Below are positions 26,660-38,895 of a DNA stretch of 64,000 bases, in pieces. Source of the DNA: Branchiostoma belcheri (taxonomy: Eukaryota > Chordata > Leptocardii > Amphioxiformes > Branchiostomatidae); NCBI RefSeq assembly GCF_001625305.1, contig NW_017803069.1, positions 41,388-105,387 on the forward strand. Direction: 5' to 3'. A program made the translations under genes and the position numbers. The notes under the pieces are model-generated. The model was given only the letters and a program-made list of their open reading frames with translations. It was not told the origin of the DNA and ran no database searches. Every line of letters starts with the position of its first letter. Positions within the stretch are counted from its first letter, which is position 1.

Positions 26660-27306
26660 AAAATGTTGAACTTTATTCAAACACAAAGATTACACAGGGA
26701 TCAAATTTTACACAGGGCACTCCAGCCATTACTTAACAGAGACGGTGGACGATATAAACTCCCTGGCACTTTTGATCAATTGCTTACGTCACGTATCCGT
26801 AAAGTCTCGTGTGAGTAAGGTCACGTGTCCGTAACCGTAACTCTCGCGAGATTACGTTTTTGAAGTGATTGGTCATTCATTATCCTGATGAAGGTGACAA
26901 TGGTCACGTGGCGTCGGGTGGTGTAGTGGTTAGAACAATAGACTGTGAACCGGTAGACCCGGGTTCGATTCCGAGTCATACCCGGTACATGTCTGAACAT
27001 GCGCCCCGACGTCTTTACACGAATTTCCTCACTCCACCCAGGTGTGAATGGGTACCTAACTTCGGTTGGGGAAAGTCGTATTGAGGTCATCTTGTGGCGC
27101 CGAATGGCAGCCGCACAGACCCTTGCGACTGTGTGTATCATTTGTATTATTTGAATGTTGTAATTGTTGTGATTTGTATTGATTATTGTGTGATACCCTG
27201 CATCAATTCAGTCGCAAGGCTGCGACTGCATGGGTACTGTTTGGACAATAAAAACCATTTATTATTAATGGTCGTTGAAACCGTGTAATCTTTGTGTTGG
27301 AATAAA
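26660..27306. repeat. Family C repeat interrupted by a SINE
   Basis: Left part holds CACGTATCCGTAAAGTCTCG, GTCACGTGTCCGTAACCGTA and CTCTCGCGAGATTACG (inverted relative to the 698-1378 array); right part GTGTAATCTTTGTGTTGGAA. The target site AATGGTC is duplicated at 26899-26905 and 27267-27273 around the SINE. Confidence 0.78.
26906..27266 (+). mobile_element. tRNA-headed SINE with a Deu-like core and target-site duplication
   Basis: The head resembles a tRNA, with A box TGGTGTAGTGG (26919-26929) and B box GGTTCGATTCC (26962-26972); the anticodon region CTGTGAA suggests a tRNA-His-like ancestor. The core TTCCTCACTCCACCCAGGTG then TGAATGGGTACCTAAC (about 27020-27060) resembles the conserved domain of DeuSINEs from memory. 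The tail ends TAAAAACCATTTATTATT. Flanked by 7-bp AATGGTC duplications. Not a functional tRNA gene: poor acceptor-stem pairing and a long 3' body. Confidence 0.85.
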
Positions 27307-27349
27307 GTCAACCTTTACTATCGGGCTTTCGTTTTGTACTGGTATCTTC

Positions 27350-28063
27350 TGTTACGCCAGCCAAACTTCGAGTGGCAAATGGATACTGCCCTGCCAATTT
27401 GATGCTTTCTTGCAGCCGCCAAAAGATCTGCTTGGAGATTACGACTGTCCTTAGTTCTTCAACTTTTCTATTGCGGCAATTTGGTGGTGAAGGCGTGACA
27501 AGACTAACAAACTTGCAAACTTGGCTGAATGGTCTGCTCGATGTTTTGAAGGTATCCAATGCAATTTCAGGGCGGCAAAACTGGATTTTCAAAATCAATT
27601 CTCTGGCCATTCTGTTAATGCAGTAAGTTGAATCCATTGCAATCTTAGGGCGGCAAAACTTTATTATCAAGCATGTAAGAAAGCAGCATCAAAGTCAATT
27701 TTCTGTTCACTCTTTTGATTTAGTAAGTTAAATCAGTCCTATCCCATAGCATACTGATATCTATCTGTAATTGGCAAAAACGCGATTTAACTGACGGAAA
27801 ATGGTTTCTTATTTTGTATGGGTTCTAGCTATTTACATGTATGGGTGGTATCCAAAGAATATAGAGACGCCTCACGTAGCTTGTTTTGGTGGGCTATTTC
27901 ACAAGTTTCAAGTATGAAATTATGAGGAAAATGTGTTAAGAAAAAAATGTCATCAAATGTCAATATCAGACTCCTCGTCCATATCATATCAGTTTCCTCA
28001 TCCAGAATATTTCTTTTTTGTGTGTGTGTCTCTACCCTGAAATTGCATTGGAAGTTTTCAATA
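27350..28063. mobile_element. Family L fragment then family E MITE, copy 4
   Basis: 27350-27450 has CAGCCGCCAAAAGATCTGCT then TGGAGATTACG (family L terminus). 27549-28063 runs from GGTATCCAATGCAATTTCAG then GGCGGCAAAACTGG to CCCTGAAATTGCATTGGAAG, with the left terminus repeated near 27633. The interior has GGGTGGTATCCAAAGAATAT and CAGTTTCCTCATCCAGAATA. Confidence 0.7.
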
Positions 28064-28689
28064 TGCTTTGTTCTTGGAAACAGACTGGCCATGGCATCCG
28101 AAAATAATTTCATCAGGTTGGTAAAGTATAGGATACAGGAGTTTTCTTTTACACAACCAAATTTTCTCACCTAAGTGCTGACGTTTTGGTGTCTATCAGA
28201 CACCTTCCATCAGAGCTTCCGACTGGAGTTCTGCCTCATGGCATTTCTAATATCGAATTCATGACACAAACATTTAGTAATTCTTTTCTAGAGCCGGGCA
28301 GGGGCACTGGAGCGATGCCTCCGGTGGACATCCCAGTGTTACGATGGGGAAATAGTCTACGTGTGTCGCTGATTCAACTCGCCTAGAGGGGGACTAAACG
28401 AGCCTATGGACCACTAATGGTCTCCAAGGGCCATTGACAAAAAGCCCGGGTAATTCTGACTATACCAGATGTGTCAGGTATGGCCTACGCGATGATACAA
28501 AACACTATATATGTACATAAGGATAGTGATTGAAATTCTTATCATGGATAAAGTAAAATTAATCATTCAGAACAGGAATGAATCATGAAACTATCTGATG
28601 TCACGACGTTTTAGGAGTGGTTGAAAATTTCGTGAAAAATGCTACATTTGCCTAGACAACTTCCGATGCAAAAAACGTAACCAGTTTGA

Positions 28690-28975
28690 AATCTCCTTTT
28701 GCAATCCCCTTCTTTATCGTGCAAGGCTTAGCAACAGCTGTCAAGGAGGTCATGTAACGAAAACCACGTGTGAGTACAGTGAGTACAACCGGATGTAGAC
28801 GTGATTGATGGCTTTCTTCCTTTGGGACAGGCTGAACCCAACCATATCCATTATAACCTGACCTAAGGGAAATGCGGAAACACAGACACACACACGGACA
28901 CACACACTTTTGAACCAAACATCATCCAGACCAAAAACAGTACCTCCATTATTCATTCATGGAGGTAATAACAAC
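28690..28975. mobile_element. Family P repeat, copy 3
   Basis: GCTGTCAAGGAGGTCATGTA, GTGATTGATGGCTTTCTTCC and CACAGACACACACACGGACA, ending ACCTCCATTATTCATTCATG then GAGGTAATAAC, a terminal palindrome. The 28064-28690 spacer has nothing I recognise. Confidence 0.75.
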
Positions 28976-29138
28976 GTCAACATAGAGCGGCGAAGAGCTT
29001 ACAGAATGGAATAGCAAAGAATGTCAAAGTGTATCTTACGTATTCCTATCACAGCCCTGGAAAGGCCAGCATAAAAACCTGTCCTCGGTGCACCGCACGA
29101 TGTGTATTCATCATCTTCTTAGTAGTCATATTCCGTAA

Positions 29139-29536
29139 GGCCATGTTGATTTGATTATATGGATGACATCCTCCGGGAGCCCCAAAACTGATGCGCGCGT
29201 GCGAATAAAATAAAAGTTTTGCAAAAAAAAAAAGTTGTTTTCATTATGAAATCTACGTGGTCATGAGGGTTGAACAAATGGGACAGAATATGGTTTGGCG
29301 AATAATCTAGTTTTCAAGTTCATTTCTTTACAATTTCGTATTTTTTCGTTTGATTTTGGCATTCTACGACATTGGTATAGTTTTTATCTATTAATTTTTT
29401 TAACTTACGGTATATTTTTGCTCATTTTGCAACTGTTTTGTACGATTTACAGTATGGTTGAAAACTTTTTTTTTTTGGAAACGGCCGAAAATCCATGCGC
29501 GCGCGGATGTCATCCATATAATCAATCAACATGGCC
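29139..29536. mobile_element. Family B MITE, copy 2
   Basis: GGCCATGTTGATTTGATTAT to ATAATCAATCAACATGGCC, with ATGGATGACATCCTCC left and GCGCGCGCGGATGTCATCC right. Both termini complete. 29540-30082 shows no recognised feature. Confidence 0.85.
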
Positions 29537-30082
29537 TAACTATAACCAGATTTATCATGCCAACAGCCTGGAGATATCAATGAAGTATGAAACCGACCAA
29601 ATACACGGATAATAGGAGAGAACATCGCACATCCATAGGGACGACAAGATGCAGTTTTTATTTAGATCTACACAATTAGAGGAAGAGCAACTTCCTTTAG
29701 AAGATTACCAATTTTAGATAAAATGTTTACTCTTGGTAGCAGCTTCTACGGTTGACGGGGAATTGTAAAAACCAACAGTATTCCATTGCTAAATAAAATG
29801 TCTTTAATATGCCTTTACCGTCGTATCTTTTGACGGAAGTAAAGTAAATCCAACGCTATTTAGACTAACGTTTTGCTGGCAAATGTGATCTTTCTCTTAG
29901 ACTTCGGACTAAAATTTATTACCAAAATAGAGGTATGACAAGCGAACTTTCAAAGAATACGTGTCCTGCGCTTTTGACAAAACTGCCATTGTTTTAAAAA
30001 AAACACGTGGCCAAAAGGACTGCGAATTTCAAAATGTTTTACCTGTAAGTGAAATCAAATTTTCTTTAAAGTTGATGTATTA

Positions 30083-31453
30083 GGCCACAGCAAGTAATTT
30101 TATGGATGACATCAGCGCGCGCATTAATTTTCATCTTATTTTGAAAAAAAAATTGGAAAGAAATTTTGTTACCCTCTGACAGTGGTCAACATGCCGAAAA
30201 TGGGCAAAGATGTCTGTTTCCATGCCGGAACGTGGATGGCAGATAAACATGAAGAGAGGAGATCTCTAGACAACAAGGCTCTGATTTATTGTTTTGTCAT
30301 TACTTTGATGCAGTGATGTATTTGATTCATTTTATATGTGATTAAAACCATTTGTACAATGATTGAAAACGTTTATTTTTCAGTGACAAATAGACGTTGT
30401 AATACTTAACAATATAATGAACATAGCGCAATATAGGCATCATTTCTTGTTTAACAAGCCGGTTAAACTTTGAAACTTTGAAACTTTGAAACTTTATTTT
30501 CAATACAAACATGGCAGACAAAAGTCTGAATTGCGTTGGTATTTACAAACCATTGAGCTCGTTTTATATTATTATACACAATCTGTGGGTATTTACAGTT
30601 TTAAAAGTAAATTCTTAATTTCTATATAAAACAAATTGGCATCTCTTAAAGATAAAAAGATCAATTAAAAACTCGTAGTTAGGCGTAGATTGACAACAAG
30701 ATAGGTGCAGGGTAAACTTTAGATTCGAAATTCAGAAAGTTTGTTCAGAGTACAGTTCAGAGTTCACTGTCCCTTGTTGAGAAGGTTTACAAGGTATGGA
30801 ATGGGAGAGTTTTTCAGTATGTTGGTCCGACAGAGAGGTGTGTTCAGTTTCTGCTTGTTGCGAGTGTTTCGACCAGATATTTCCCCCCTCGACCTCGGGA
30901 GCCAGTCTCTGAATGTAGACTCCATCAGCGTCCGCGCAAACTTCAGGCACAACTGCTCCCTTCTGTCCATCAGTGATGTCAGTCCAAGGTGCTGAAGGGC
31001 GTTCGCATAACCGGTGTAGTCGTTACCAAGCACGATCCTGCAGGCACGTTTCTGGACGCGTTCAAGCTTCACTATTTGAGCTTTAGTGAGGCCAGGTGAC
31101 CATACCGGGACAGCGTATTCCAGTATGGGTCTGATGTATCCAGTGTAGATTGAAATCAGGTCTTTGTGGGATAGGTTGCATCTTCTCAGTCTTTTAAGGA
31201 GAAACAGTTTCTTTGAAGCTCTTCCTACCATCTGCTTGACTTGGGAGTCCCAGTGCAAGTTATTCTGAATGTGCAGACCTAGGATTTTAAGACTCGTCGC
31301 TACATTTCATGCATTACATGCGTCGTTCATTTCATGATGTCAAAATTTGAAAATGTAGGAATCTTTTTTTGTTGGCCTTGTTTTTTTTCGCCCGCTCGCA
31401 TTAGATTTGGAGTCTGCGGAGGATGTCATCCATAGAATTTACTTGCTGTGGCC
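30083..31453. mobile_element. Family A MITE, copy 6, split by a non-LTR retrotransposon
   Basis: Left half 30083-30456 (GGCCACAGCAAGTAATTTTA, CGGAACGTGGATGGC, TTCTTGTTTAACAAG) and right half from about 31330 (ATGATGTCAAAATTTGAAAA to ATTTACTTGCTGTGGCC). Joined, they match uninterrupted copies such as 45683-46180, so the retroelement inserted into an existing MITE. Confidence 0.85.
30457..31325 (-). mobile_element. 5'-truncated CR1-like non-LTR retrotransposon
   Basis: Minus frame (about 31300-30764) reads LKILGLHIQNNLHWDSQVKQ, then RASKKLFLLKRLRR, IYTGYIRPILEYAVPVWSPG, KLERVQKRACRIVLG and RDWLPRSRGEISGRNTRNKQ, ending with a stop: the C-terminal part of a CR1-type RT with an intact frame. The 3' end has an eight-base repeat tail (AAGTTTCA four times near 30472-30500), as in CR1 elements. 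Inserted in a family A MITE. Confidence 0.85.
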
Positions 31454-31690
31454 TTATGTCACAGAACATGAAAATGAAGGACCAAATCTACAGAAAGCAC
31501 CCATTAAGTAGTGATGGATTGTCATTTTGTGAAACCGTTTTCCTAGCCTGATAACGATGTGGTCTGCTTAATATATCATAATCAAACGATCTATTTCAAC
31601 TAATGATGAATTCCAATGTCAGCGAAACGGAAATCAGATTTTCCCAAATGAAAAATGTGCTGACAACGTTTTACGTAACGCTTATAATAA

Positions 31691-32263
31691 GGATATTTAT
31701 ATTGATTTGATTATATGGAGGGCATCCGCGCGCGCATGAATTTTCGTCCGTTTCAAAAAATATTTTGTGATCATACTGCAAATCGGACAAAGCAGGTGTA
31801 AAATTAGCAAATACTTGCCGTAAGTTGCAAAGAAATATTTGCAATGTTTTTTTTTTATTCCAACATTTCATGACTAGACAGTTATATTAACTTATTTTAT
31901 GTCGCCACCAACATAGAGGACGAATGCAAGACAGGATACTGGGAAATTTGTGTAAAGAGCCTTTCGCAAGGGCACAAGATCGGTGGCATATCAGGAATCG
32001 AACCCGGGATCTCTTGGTTACGAGTCGAGCACTCTGCTGTTGCGCCACACGACCCCACTAATTTGCAATGTTATTGAATGCCAAAATCAATTCCAAATTG
32101 TGAATAAAATAAATAAAGAGTCTATCGTCCGCCACTTTATACTGTTTTTAGTCATTTGGTCAACAGTCCTGGCCACGTATATTTCGTAATGAAGGCAGCT
32201 TATTTTGTTCCAGCGCTCGCATCAGTTTTGGGATGTCATTCAAATAATTAAATCGACATGGCC
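31691..32263. mobile_element. Family B MITE, copy 3, split by a SINE
   Basis: ATTGATTTGATTATATGG and CATCCGCGCGCGCATGAATT at the left; AATTAAATCGACATGGCC at the right. The interior is interrupted at ATTTGCAATGTT, which is duplicated at 31837-31848 and 32061-32072 around the SINE. Confidence 0.82.
31849..32060 (-). mobile_element. tRNA-Thr-like SINE with 12-bp target-site duplication
   Basis: Read on the minus strand, the head GGGGTCGTGTGGCGCAACAG has a B box GGTTCGATTCC (31994-32004) and an anticodon loop ACTCGTAA. The body CTTGTGCCCTTGCGAAAGGC then TCTTTACACAAATTTCC is followed by a tail GTTGGAATAAAAAAAA. Related tails occur at 32750-32845 and 53770-53948. Exact 12-bp duplications on both sides define it. 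Confidence 0.85.
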
Positions 32264-32404
32264 TAACTTGTAACGTCTGCAGTGTACTGAGTCCTATTGG
32301 CGCCGGCGGGCTGCAGCGAACGTGACAGGGGCTTATGGGAATGGAAGGAAATAGCTTATTTTAAGTCGCCAGAAAAATAGCAGTCCCTTCAGAAACAAGT
32401 ATTA

Positions 32405-33060
32405 ACACCATGAAATATTTAGATCTTGTGTGATGGTGACTGTGTCCTCCTCTCATTCACTATGGTGTCTACAAGTCTTTCTTTATCGTACAAGGGGAAC
32501 AACACCAGCTGTCAAGGAGGTCATGTATCGAAAAAACAGCGACCGCTACCAGATGTAGATGTGATTAATGGCTTTTTTCCTGGAACAGACTGAACCCAAT
32601 ATCCATTACAACCTGGCCGAAGGGCCATGCGGAAACACAGACACACATACGGACACACACACAAACAGAGAGAAAATTTCATGAAAAATGCTACATTTGC
32701 CTAGACAACTACCTTATGTAACGTAACCCTTTTGAAATCTCATTTTGCAATCCTGTCCCCTGTGTTGGTAGCGGCATTAATATAAGTTGAAAAAACTTAA
32801 GTGTGTCGTCACCACGTCTTGTGATAAGATGTTGGAATATTTCAAAAAATCTGATGTCACGACTTTTTAGGAGTGGTTGAAAAATTCATGAAAAATGCCT
32901 ACTAGTAGACAACTACCGATGCAACGTCGTAACCCGTTTGAAATCTCCTTTGCAATCCAATTCTTTATCGTACAAGGCTTAGCAACAGCTGTCAAGGAGG
33001 TCATGTAACGAAAAACACCCGTGAGTACAGCGAGTACTACCAGAGAGAGAGAGAGACGAA
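32405..33060. mobile_element. Family P repeat copies 4 and 5 with a SINE tail between
   Basis: 32405-32665: TGAAATATTTAGATCTTGTG to CACATACGGACACACACAC. 32750-32845: GTTGGTAGCGGCATTAATAT and GATAAGATGTTGGAATAT, the tail of the 31849 SINE family. 32945-33060: AGCAACAGCTGTCAAGGAGG then TCATGTAACG. Also a repeated block GAAATCTC..TTTGCAATCC (32728, 32938). 33060-34010 has nothing I recognise. Confidence 0.65.
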
Positions 33061-34011
33061 AAACAATCTTGCATTCTGGTAAAAACGATAAAGAGATCCC
33101 GCTGGGTCAGCCTGATTAGACACGAGGGTCTGCGGGTCAGGATAATGACTGGAAAGGTGGGCAATTAATGGCTACAATCTCTCTAGCCAGTACCCGGACG
33201 AGTTTAACAAGCTTGATGCCGAGCCATGCCCTATCCCCGCCCGGGTCAACAAGCAGGAAGGACGTCATTGATGAAGACTAATTGTAAGGACTGCACATGG
33301 CTTCAACATGTTACTGTATTTCAGGGCAGGTACTACCATTATATAAGTTTGGCCATTGAAGGCTACAATACACTACAACAAGGACTCATAAAAGTACTTT
33401 GAAATTCCCACATTTCGATCTCAATATTTTTCTGCAACAGAAAGTCACAAGGGTCTGTCTCCCAGACTCACAAAGAAAACAGGGGGTTGACCTGCTCAAA
33501 CTCCGACAACAGCAAATAAACCCTACGTTTTACCTCATTTTCTCATGTATCCATCCGCTCTGGTCTCTCAATAAACTTTGCGAAATAAACCAAACTTGAC
33601 CAACGTAGGAAAGCAAAATGGACTCTACCTGTTCCTTCTCTAGCCCACAGGTGTCCAAACTGCACCAAACGTTTCAAGAGAAAAAAAAGTATGTTCAATC
33701 TCATTTTGGGTCAATCACTATGCAAAGCAATGGCGATGTGTGCCCTTGAGACCATGTCGATGCAGGAACTGTTGTGAACCTTACTCAAGGCAATAAAGTT
33801 AACTGCCATTCTGAAATATCCCTCCACACTTATCGAATTGAATATTAGTGGTTGTCTGATTAACATTACTATTGAGAATAGCACTGCCACTTAAAAAATA
33901 ACCCACAGGCCGAAAACCTCAAGGGAACTGGCCTAACGATGTTGAGTGCACCAAAGTGTTACTGTAACAGCAACACAGCGATGTACACGTAGATAGCCTG
34001 GTGTCCAGTCT

Positions 34012-34132
34012 TATCGTGGTTTGAGCGGGCTCTCTACGGGGGCCTGTAGGCGATCCCAGCCGCCGAGTCCAACTAGGCTCAACGGTAGATTCTGCACGAC
34101 AAGCCCGAAGATAGCCCGCTCAAACCACGATA
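34012..34132. repeat. Hairpin with 20-bp arms
   Basis: TATCGTGGTTTGAGCGGGCT and AGCCCGCTCAAACCACGATA are exact complements about 80 bp apart. Probably a small fold-back element. Confidence 0.75.
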
Positions 34133-34905
34133 TTCTATAAAGGATTCTATAAAGGACAATACTGCCAGATAAAGACCTTGTCAAACTGGAGGCATCCCTA
34201 GATGGTAACCTTCAGCCACAGGCGGAAAATTAAATTCGAATTGGATTTGGCCTCAAACCTCAGTGCTAAAGTGTATGTCACTACGGCAGAGCACCACAGC
34301 TATCCAGAGAGTTAAATTTTCAATTTTCCATGTCTGCACCTGTTCGATACGCTGTTAGAGATTCGTTCCCAGTAGTTATTTGTGTAATCTGTCGAGTGAA
34401 TCCACGTACATGAAGGTTCTAAAAGGGAGAATACACTTTAGGCGACTTGACGTCAAAGATATCACAACTGGACAAGGTTTATTACCTCCATGAAAACTGG
34501 AGGTACTGTTTTTGTACTGGCTGGGAGAAAACGATAGTAACTAATTATATAGACAGTACCATATGGTTGTTCGCGCACCCTAACTTGCACACTTCATACA
34601 TTTGTATTCTCTATGGAGACTTATTTCCTATTACAGCGATCACGTTCAGGTGAAAGCTGTACTGTATAATGGCTTTGATTTTAACCACTGATTACTATAC
34701 AATTCGCAATGCCTTGATTCTAACCTATTATTTACGATTGCTTCATAAATTTCATATGGTGGCATGGGTGAATTTTTTTTTCTTCAAAATGGGGGTCAGG
34801 GACCCTGTATTATAATAGCATAAAACGACAGAAGGTACTGTGCTAAGTTGATATTAATAAAAAAAAGAGAGTAGTTTGTGCTATAAAAGGTGTAATGACG
34901 CGCAC

Positions 34906-35216
34906 CAATGCACACACACACACACAGACGCACACGCTTACGCACACACACAAACACACACAGACGCACACACACAAACGCACACATACCGACTCACACT
35001 CACGCGCACACACACACACACGCGCACACACAAACGCACAAACACACACAAACGTGCGCGCGCGCACACACATATACACACACAAACACACACACACACA
35101 CACATACAAACGTGCCTGCACACACAAACGTGCCCGCACACACACACACACACATGCACATACACACACACACACACACACAAACACAAACACACACAAA
35201 CACACACACACAGACT
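34906..35216. repeat. CA-rich compound microsatellite, about 310 bp
   Basis: Nearly continuous CACACA with interspersed GACGCA, AACGCA, ACGTGC and ATAC variants. Six overlapping Cys/Val- or His/Thr-only open frames result from the repeat and are not genes. 35217-36590 and 36590-37640 hold only AT-rich unique-looking sequence. Confidence 0.97.
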
Positions 35217-38200
35217 ATGATATTTTACCTTGTAAAAATCGCTGTACAAGTTGTCGTGTCAATAAAATTCTTCTATATTCGGTGGATTTTCATTTTCATT
35301 CTGACATAAAATCAGTATCTATAAATATAATATAGTTAAAAGAACTATATGTGTTTTGCTATACACAGTACGATACGTGACACGAGCAACAGCAAATGTA
35401 TGCTCAGCTTGATTACATCCTACGTGACTCCCTGTCATAAATTGAGTTATTGCTAATGTCAAATGCCAACAGTGATGCAGATTTAAGACTTTTCCTGTAG
35501 ATTAATAAGCAATTACTGCTGTAGAAATCGATGTACTTCAAACTGCTTTTAAACGAAGCCTCTGGGGCGGGGATATTAGTTTTCAAGGCAGCTTTTCAGT
35601 AGTAATCTCCCAAATCCCGCACGTTACCTCTTGCCTGAGGAAAGTCTGAGCAAAAAGTTCGCAAAAACACACTTACGGCAACTTAGATTGCAAGAAGCCA
35701 TTGGCGTGTTCATAAGCTGTTGGTGGGAAAATTCCTGGGAGTTTTGAAAGCGTGATGGAAATCTTTCATCCCGGAAATAATTACGTCTGCGGCTTCGCGC
35801 TGGGACAACATAGACTTCGATTTTGTAGTACTTCATTATCTTACTTAACAGCAGTCCATGTTCCTTTACTTGCCGAGGGAGTTGCTAAGTAGGCATCGGA
35901 GGAACCAACGCAGAGACGTTCTGAAGAATACCAATGCTTCGTTCCTTAGTAACAGTTATTTCTTTTTATTTACATGGATTTATGAGCATTGAATAGCAAG
36001 CACAAACGTGCTTATAAGATCCTTTGCTCAAGAACACAAAACAAATAAAATATAGCCTCCATAGCATGCCAAAAACTGGGGGTTTGGGGGTATTCATGGT
36101 CTTTGGGAGCTTTTATGTGCTATTTTCTGATTGCATATAGACAATATAGCCGGCCTGGTTGAATTAATCTCGTTTTTTGAGAACTGGGCTAATCGGAAAA
36201 CAGCCGAAGACCCCCAGTTCTATAAGCCTGCTACGTAGGCTAACAAAATACAGGTTGAAAGAACAAATACAAATTGTGTAACGAACATGAAATGAAAGTG
36301 GCTGGCGCACCAATAAACATGAAATGAATTAAATATTAAATATTCTAGGCTGGGAGATGAAATTGAAAATAGTGTCGAAAATACAGCAATTAGTAGGGAG
36401 GGGCTACCGGTAAGGAGTAAAGTGCATAATGTGGTGTCATTTGTGTTGAGTGGGTCAAAGGGTGGTTTTGTTACAGTGCAGTTTGCAAGCATTTTCATTT
36501 TGAGCACTGCATGAAGTTGAATTTACCAATGGTGATGTTTACTTTGTATACAGAACATGGCTTTACAATGAGAGTCAATTAAAATCAAGTACGATAACTT
36601 TATTTACAGTAGTTTTAGTACCAAAGGTACCATAGCCAGGGTTTCAGCACCAAGGACAGGCAATGCCCAAAGTTTCAACTGCACAATAAATAAACTGTTA
36701 TACAATTCACAGTTAACAATAATAACAAGATTTTCACCAATTCCATGCATATTTTATTTAAGATTTATTCCCAGCCATCACTTCCATTCTTGTATGGGAC
36801 TGTTCAGTCATATCCACAGCTGTAGGGCTGTTATCAACAACTTGATATTTACTACCATTACCAATACTCTTTATAAAGTAAGCATTACCCGACGTTACTG
36901 GTATTTACTACCATTGGTAAATCCAACTTTTCCTGCTGTGGATGTTTCTGAGGTAGTAGATATGTTTTACCGTCAGAAAGTCAGTGCCTACATCACCAAC
37001 CTTTTATAACATGTAGGAAGTTACAGAAGATGCATATATAATTATAATAACCGAACTCTAAGCAGATTTGCAACATCAATGTTTGCCGAGATTCAACTGA
37101 ATCCTGTGAAAGATTTCGTCACAAATCACCTTATAAGACCCAGAAAAAGTCAGTGTTATCCAAAATATCACAGTCTATTGAGCCAATCTTCAACGTTAAC
37201 GTTGGATACAAAATGGTTTGACAAGAATGTAGAGAATTTGGTTCCAGATGTGTAATAATAATGTTATATTTTATGTCATCTTTGTGTTTACATCTGTATC
37301 ATGTTTTATGAGCAGCGGATTCACATAAGCACAAGAAATGCTTCCTATCTAATGCTCGAAAAAAATCCATGTGAATAGAATAAAAAATAAAATATGTAAT
37401 ACCAGATACACGGGAGGTTCAGCAATGGAGCGTGGTTTATATTAAAAGTTTTATTCCAATTTAACTCAAATTCGATTCGTATAGAAAGGAAAAAAATCAG
37501 AGGAACAGTAACCTACGAAGTGATTGATAAATTTTGCTGAGCTGCTACGTTAGAGAAAGCTGATAAAAATGCCTCCAAGTTCCTGTTGAAAATACAAACA
37601 ATTCCGTTGATTTTACATCTTTAGGTTGCAATAAGGAAACTCATCTATTGCAGTACTCGCCTATAACCTCCGTGGGAGAGTGTATAGGCGGTATAAAGGA
37701 ATCCATAGAACTGAGCACGTTTAGCCGTGACAGGCTCCGTCACGTAAACCTGTTCAGCAACAAGAAGGCGGGAAGAATGCCGTGATCCAGTCACGTCCTG
37801 TGGGGGCCACATTAGTATTACGTGGAGCACTGTCGTGTCACGGAGGTACCCGCAAGCTATTGGTGCTGCATACAGGGCGAACAAGGAACCGCGCTTATCT
37901 TTACACACAGGTTTAGAATCGCGTTCGCTACTGAGTCACGGTCAATGCCGCATCCCTGCACCCCCATGTCATCCCATTCTGCGACAATAGGACGGCTTTC
38001 AGTCCGTACAAAGGCACTTCCAGATGTTTTGGGGGATGAAATATGTCATCAGATTTATTATTTCTTTGGTTTCCTTTCCTTGCTTGTGGAAATGTATAGG
38101 AAACAGGCATCTCGAAGCTGGAAGCAGTACTTTTTTTCTAGCGCTCTCTATTGATGTGGTAATCTTGGCCTTTTCAGCAGTCTTATGATATTTCAGACAG

Positions 38201-38654
38201 ATTTCGAACGTACCGGACAGATCACTTTCTTTCTTTCTTTCATTCACGTTTCTAAATCTAAAAACAAAGGAAACGAAGAGTAAACTTCACCTGGACATTT
38301 CCTCTTCTGTATCCTTACTCAGTGCTCGTAAGCATATTCTCTAGGTGGCCATTGAAGATTTGACTTCATTACCTTTCTATCCCTCTTCTTGGATTCTAAA
38401 ACAAACGGCACAAAAGAGCAAGGGTCATAGACTCAAGAGTCCAATTATCTGCTACTACCGTCTTGTACACTATAGGGGGCGGGAGGGACTCTCTAAAGCT
38501 CAGTGAGAGAAAGTGTTTAGAATAACTCAACAGACCACAGAAGTACTGTTAAAAGCAATTTTAGGGTGGTAAAACTTCATTATCAGGCTGACCAGATATA
38601 GGCCAAGCCTGCCTTTCTACATATTCAAATAGAATGGAATGTGATAATGTGTTA

Positions 38655-38895
38655 ATTTTGAGTCAAATTTAAATAACTAACCACACTCCCACCTACTCCC
38701 AACCATGGCCAAACCTCCCGTCCACACCCGAATATTTACAACATTTTGAAACATTCGTCGAGGGCAGCCGAACAGTAGCCGACCTGGCCGAACACCAGGC
38801 AACCTTGCTCCCGACCTACTCCTAACCATGGTTGTGGGGAGTTCAGCTAGTGTTCGGGACACCATATTTGGCTGTGTGTGACAGGGGCTTTTCAT
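38655..38895. mobile_element. Family J element, copy 2
   Basis: CCAACCATGGCCAAACCTCC, AACATTTTGAAACATTCG, AGCCGAACAGTAGCCGACCT, GACCTACTCCTAACCATGGT and TGTGTGACAGGGGCTT. The termini look inverted (AAGCCCgggTCACACA in the 52870 copy against TGTGTGACAGGGGCTT). 37640-38650 holds no recognised gene; 38546-38600 has a short family E scrap (GCAATTTTAGGGTGGTAAAA). Confidence 0.75.

Noticed and set aside
26917-26990. Functional tRNA-His gene
   Set aside because: A and B boxes are present, but acceptor-stem pairing is poor, and a long body with target-site duplications shows a SINE.
31990-32060. Functional tRNA-Thr gene on the minus strand
   Set aside because: It is the head of a 212-bp SINE with exact 12-bp target duplications.
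34843-35335. Several 70-146 codon ORFs on both strands of Cys/Val or His/Thr repeats
   Set aside because: They are translations of the CA-rich microsatellite; every frame of such a repeat is open.
36220-36507. 95-codon minus-strand hydrophobic ORF
   Set aside because: Hydrophobic runs are common in AT-rich intergenic sequence; no family signature, splice context or neighbour supports it.
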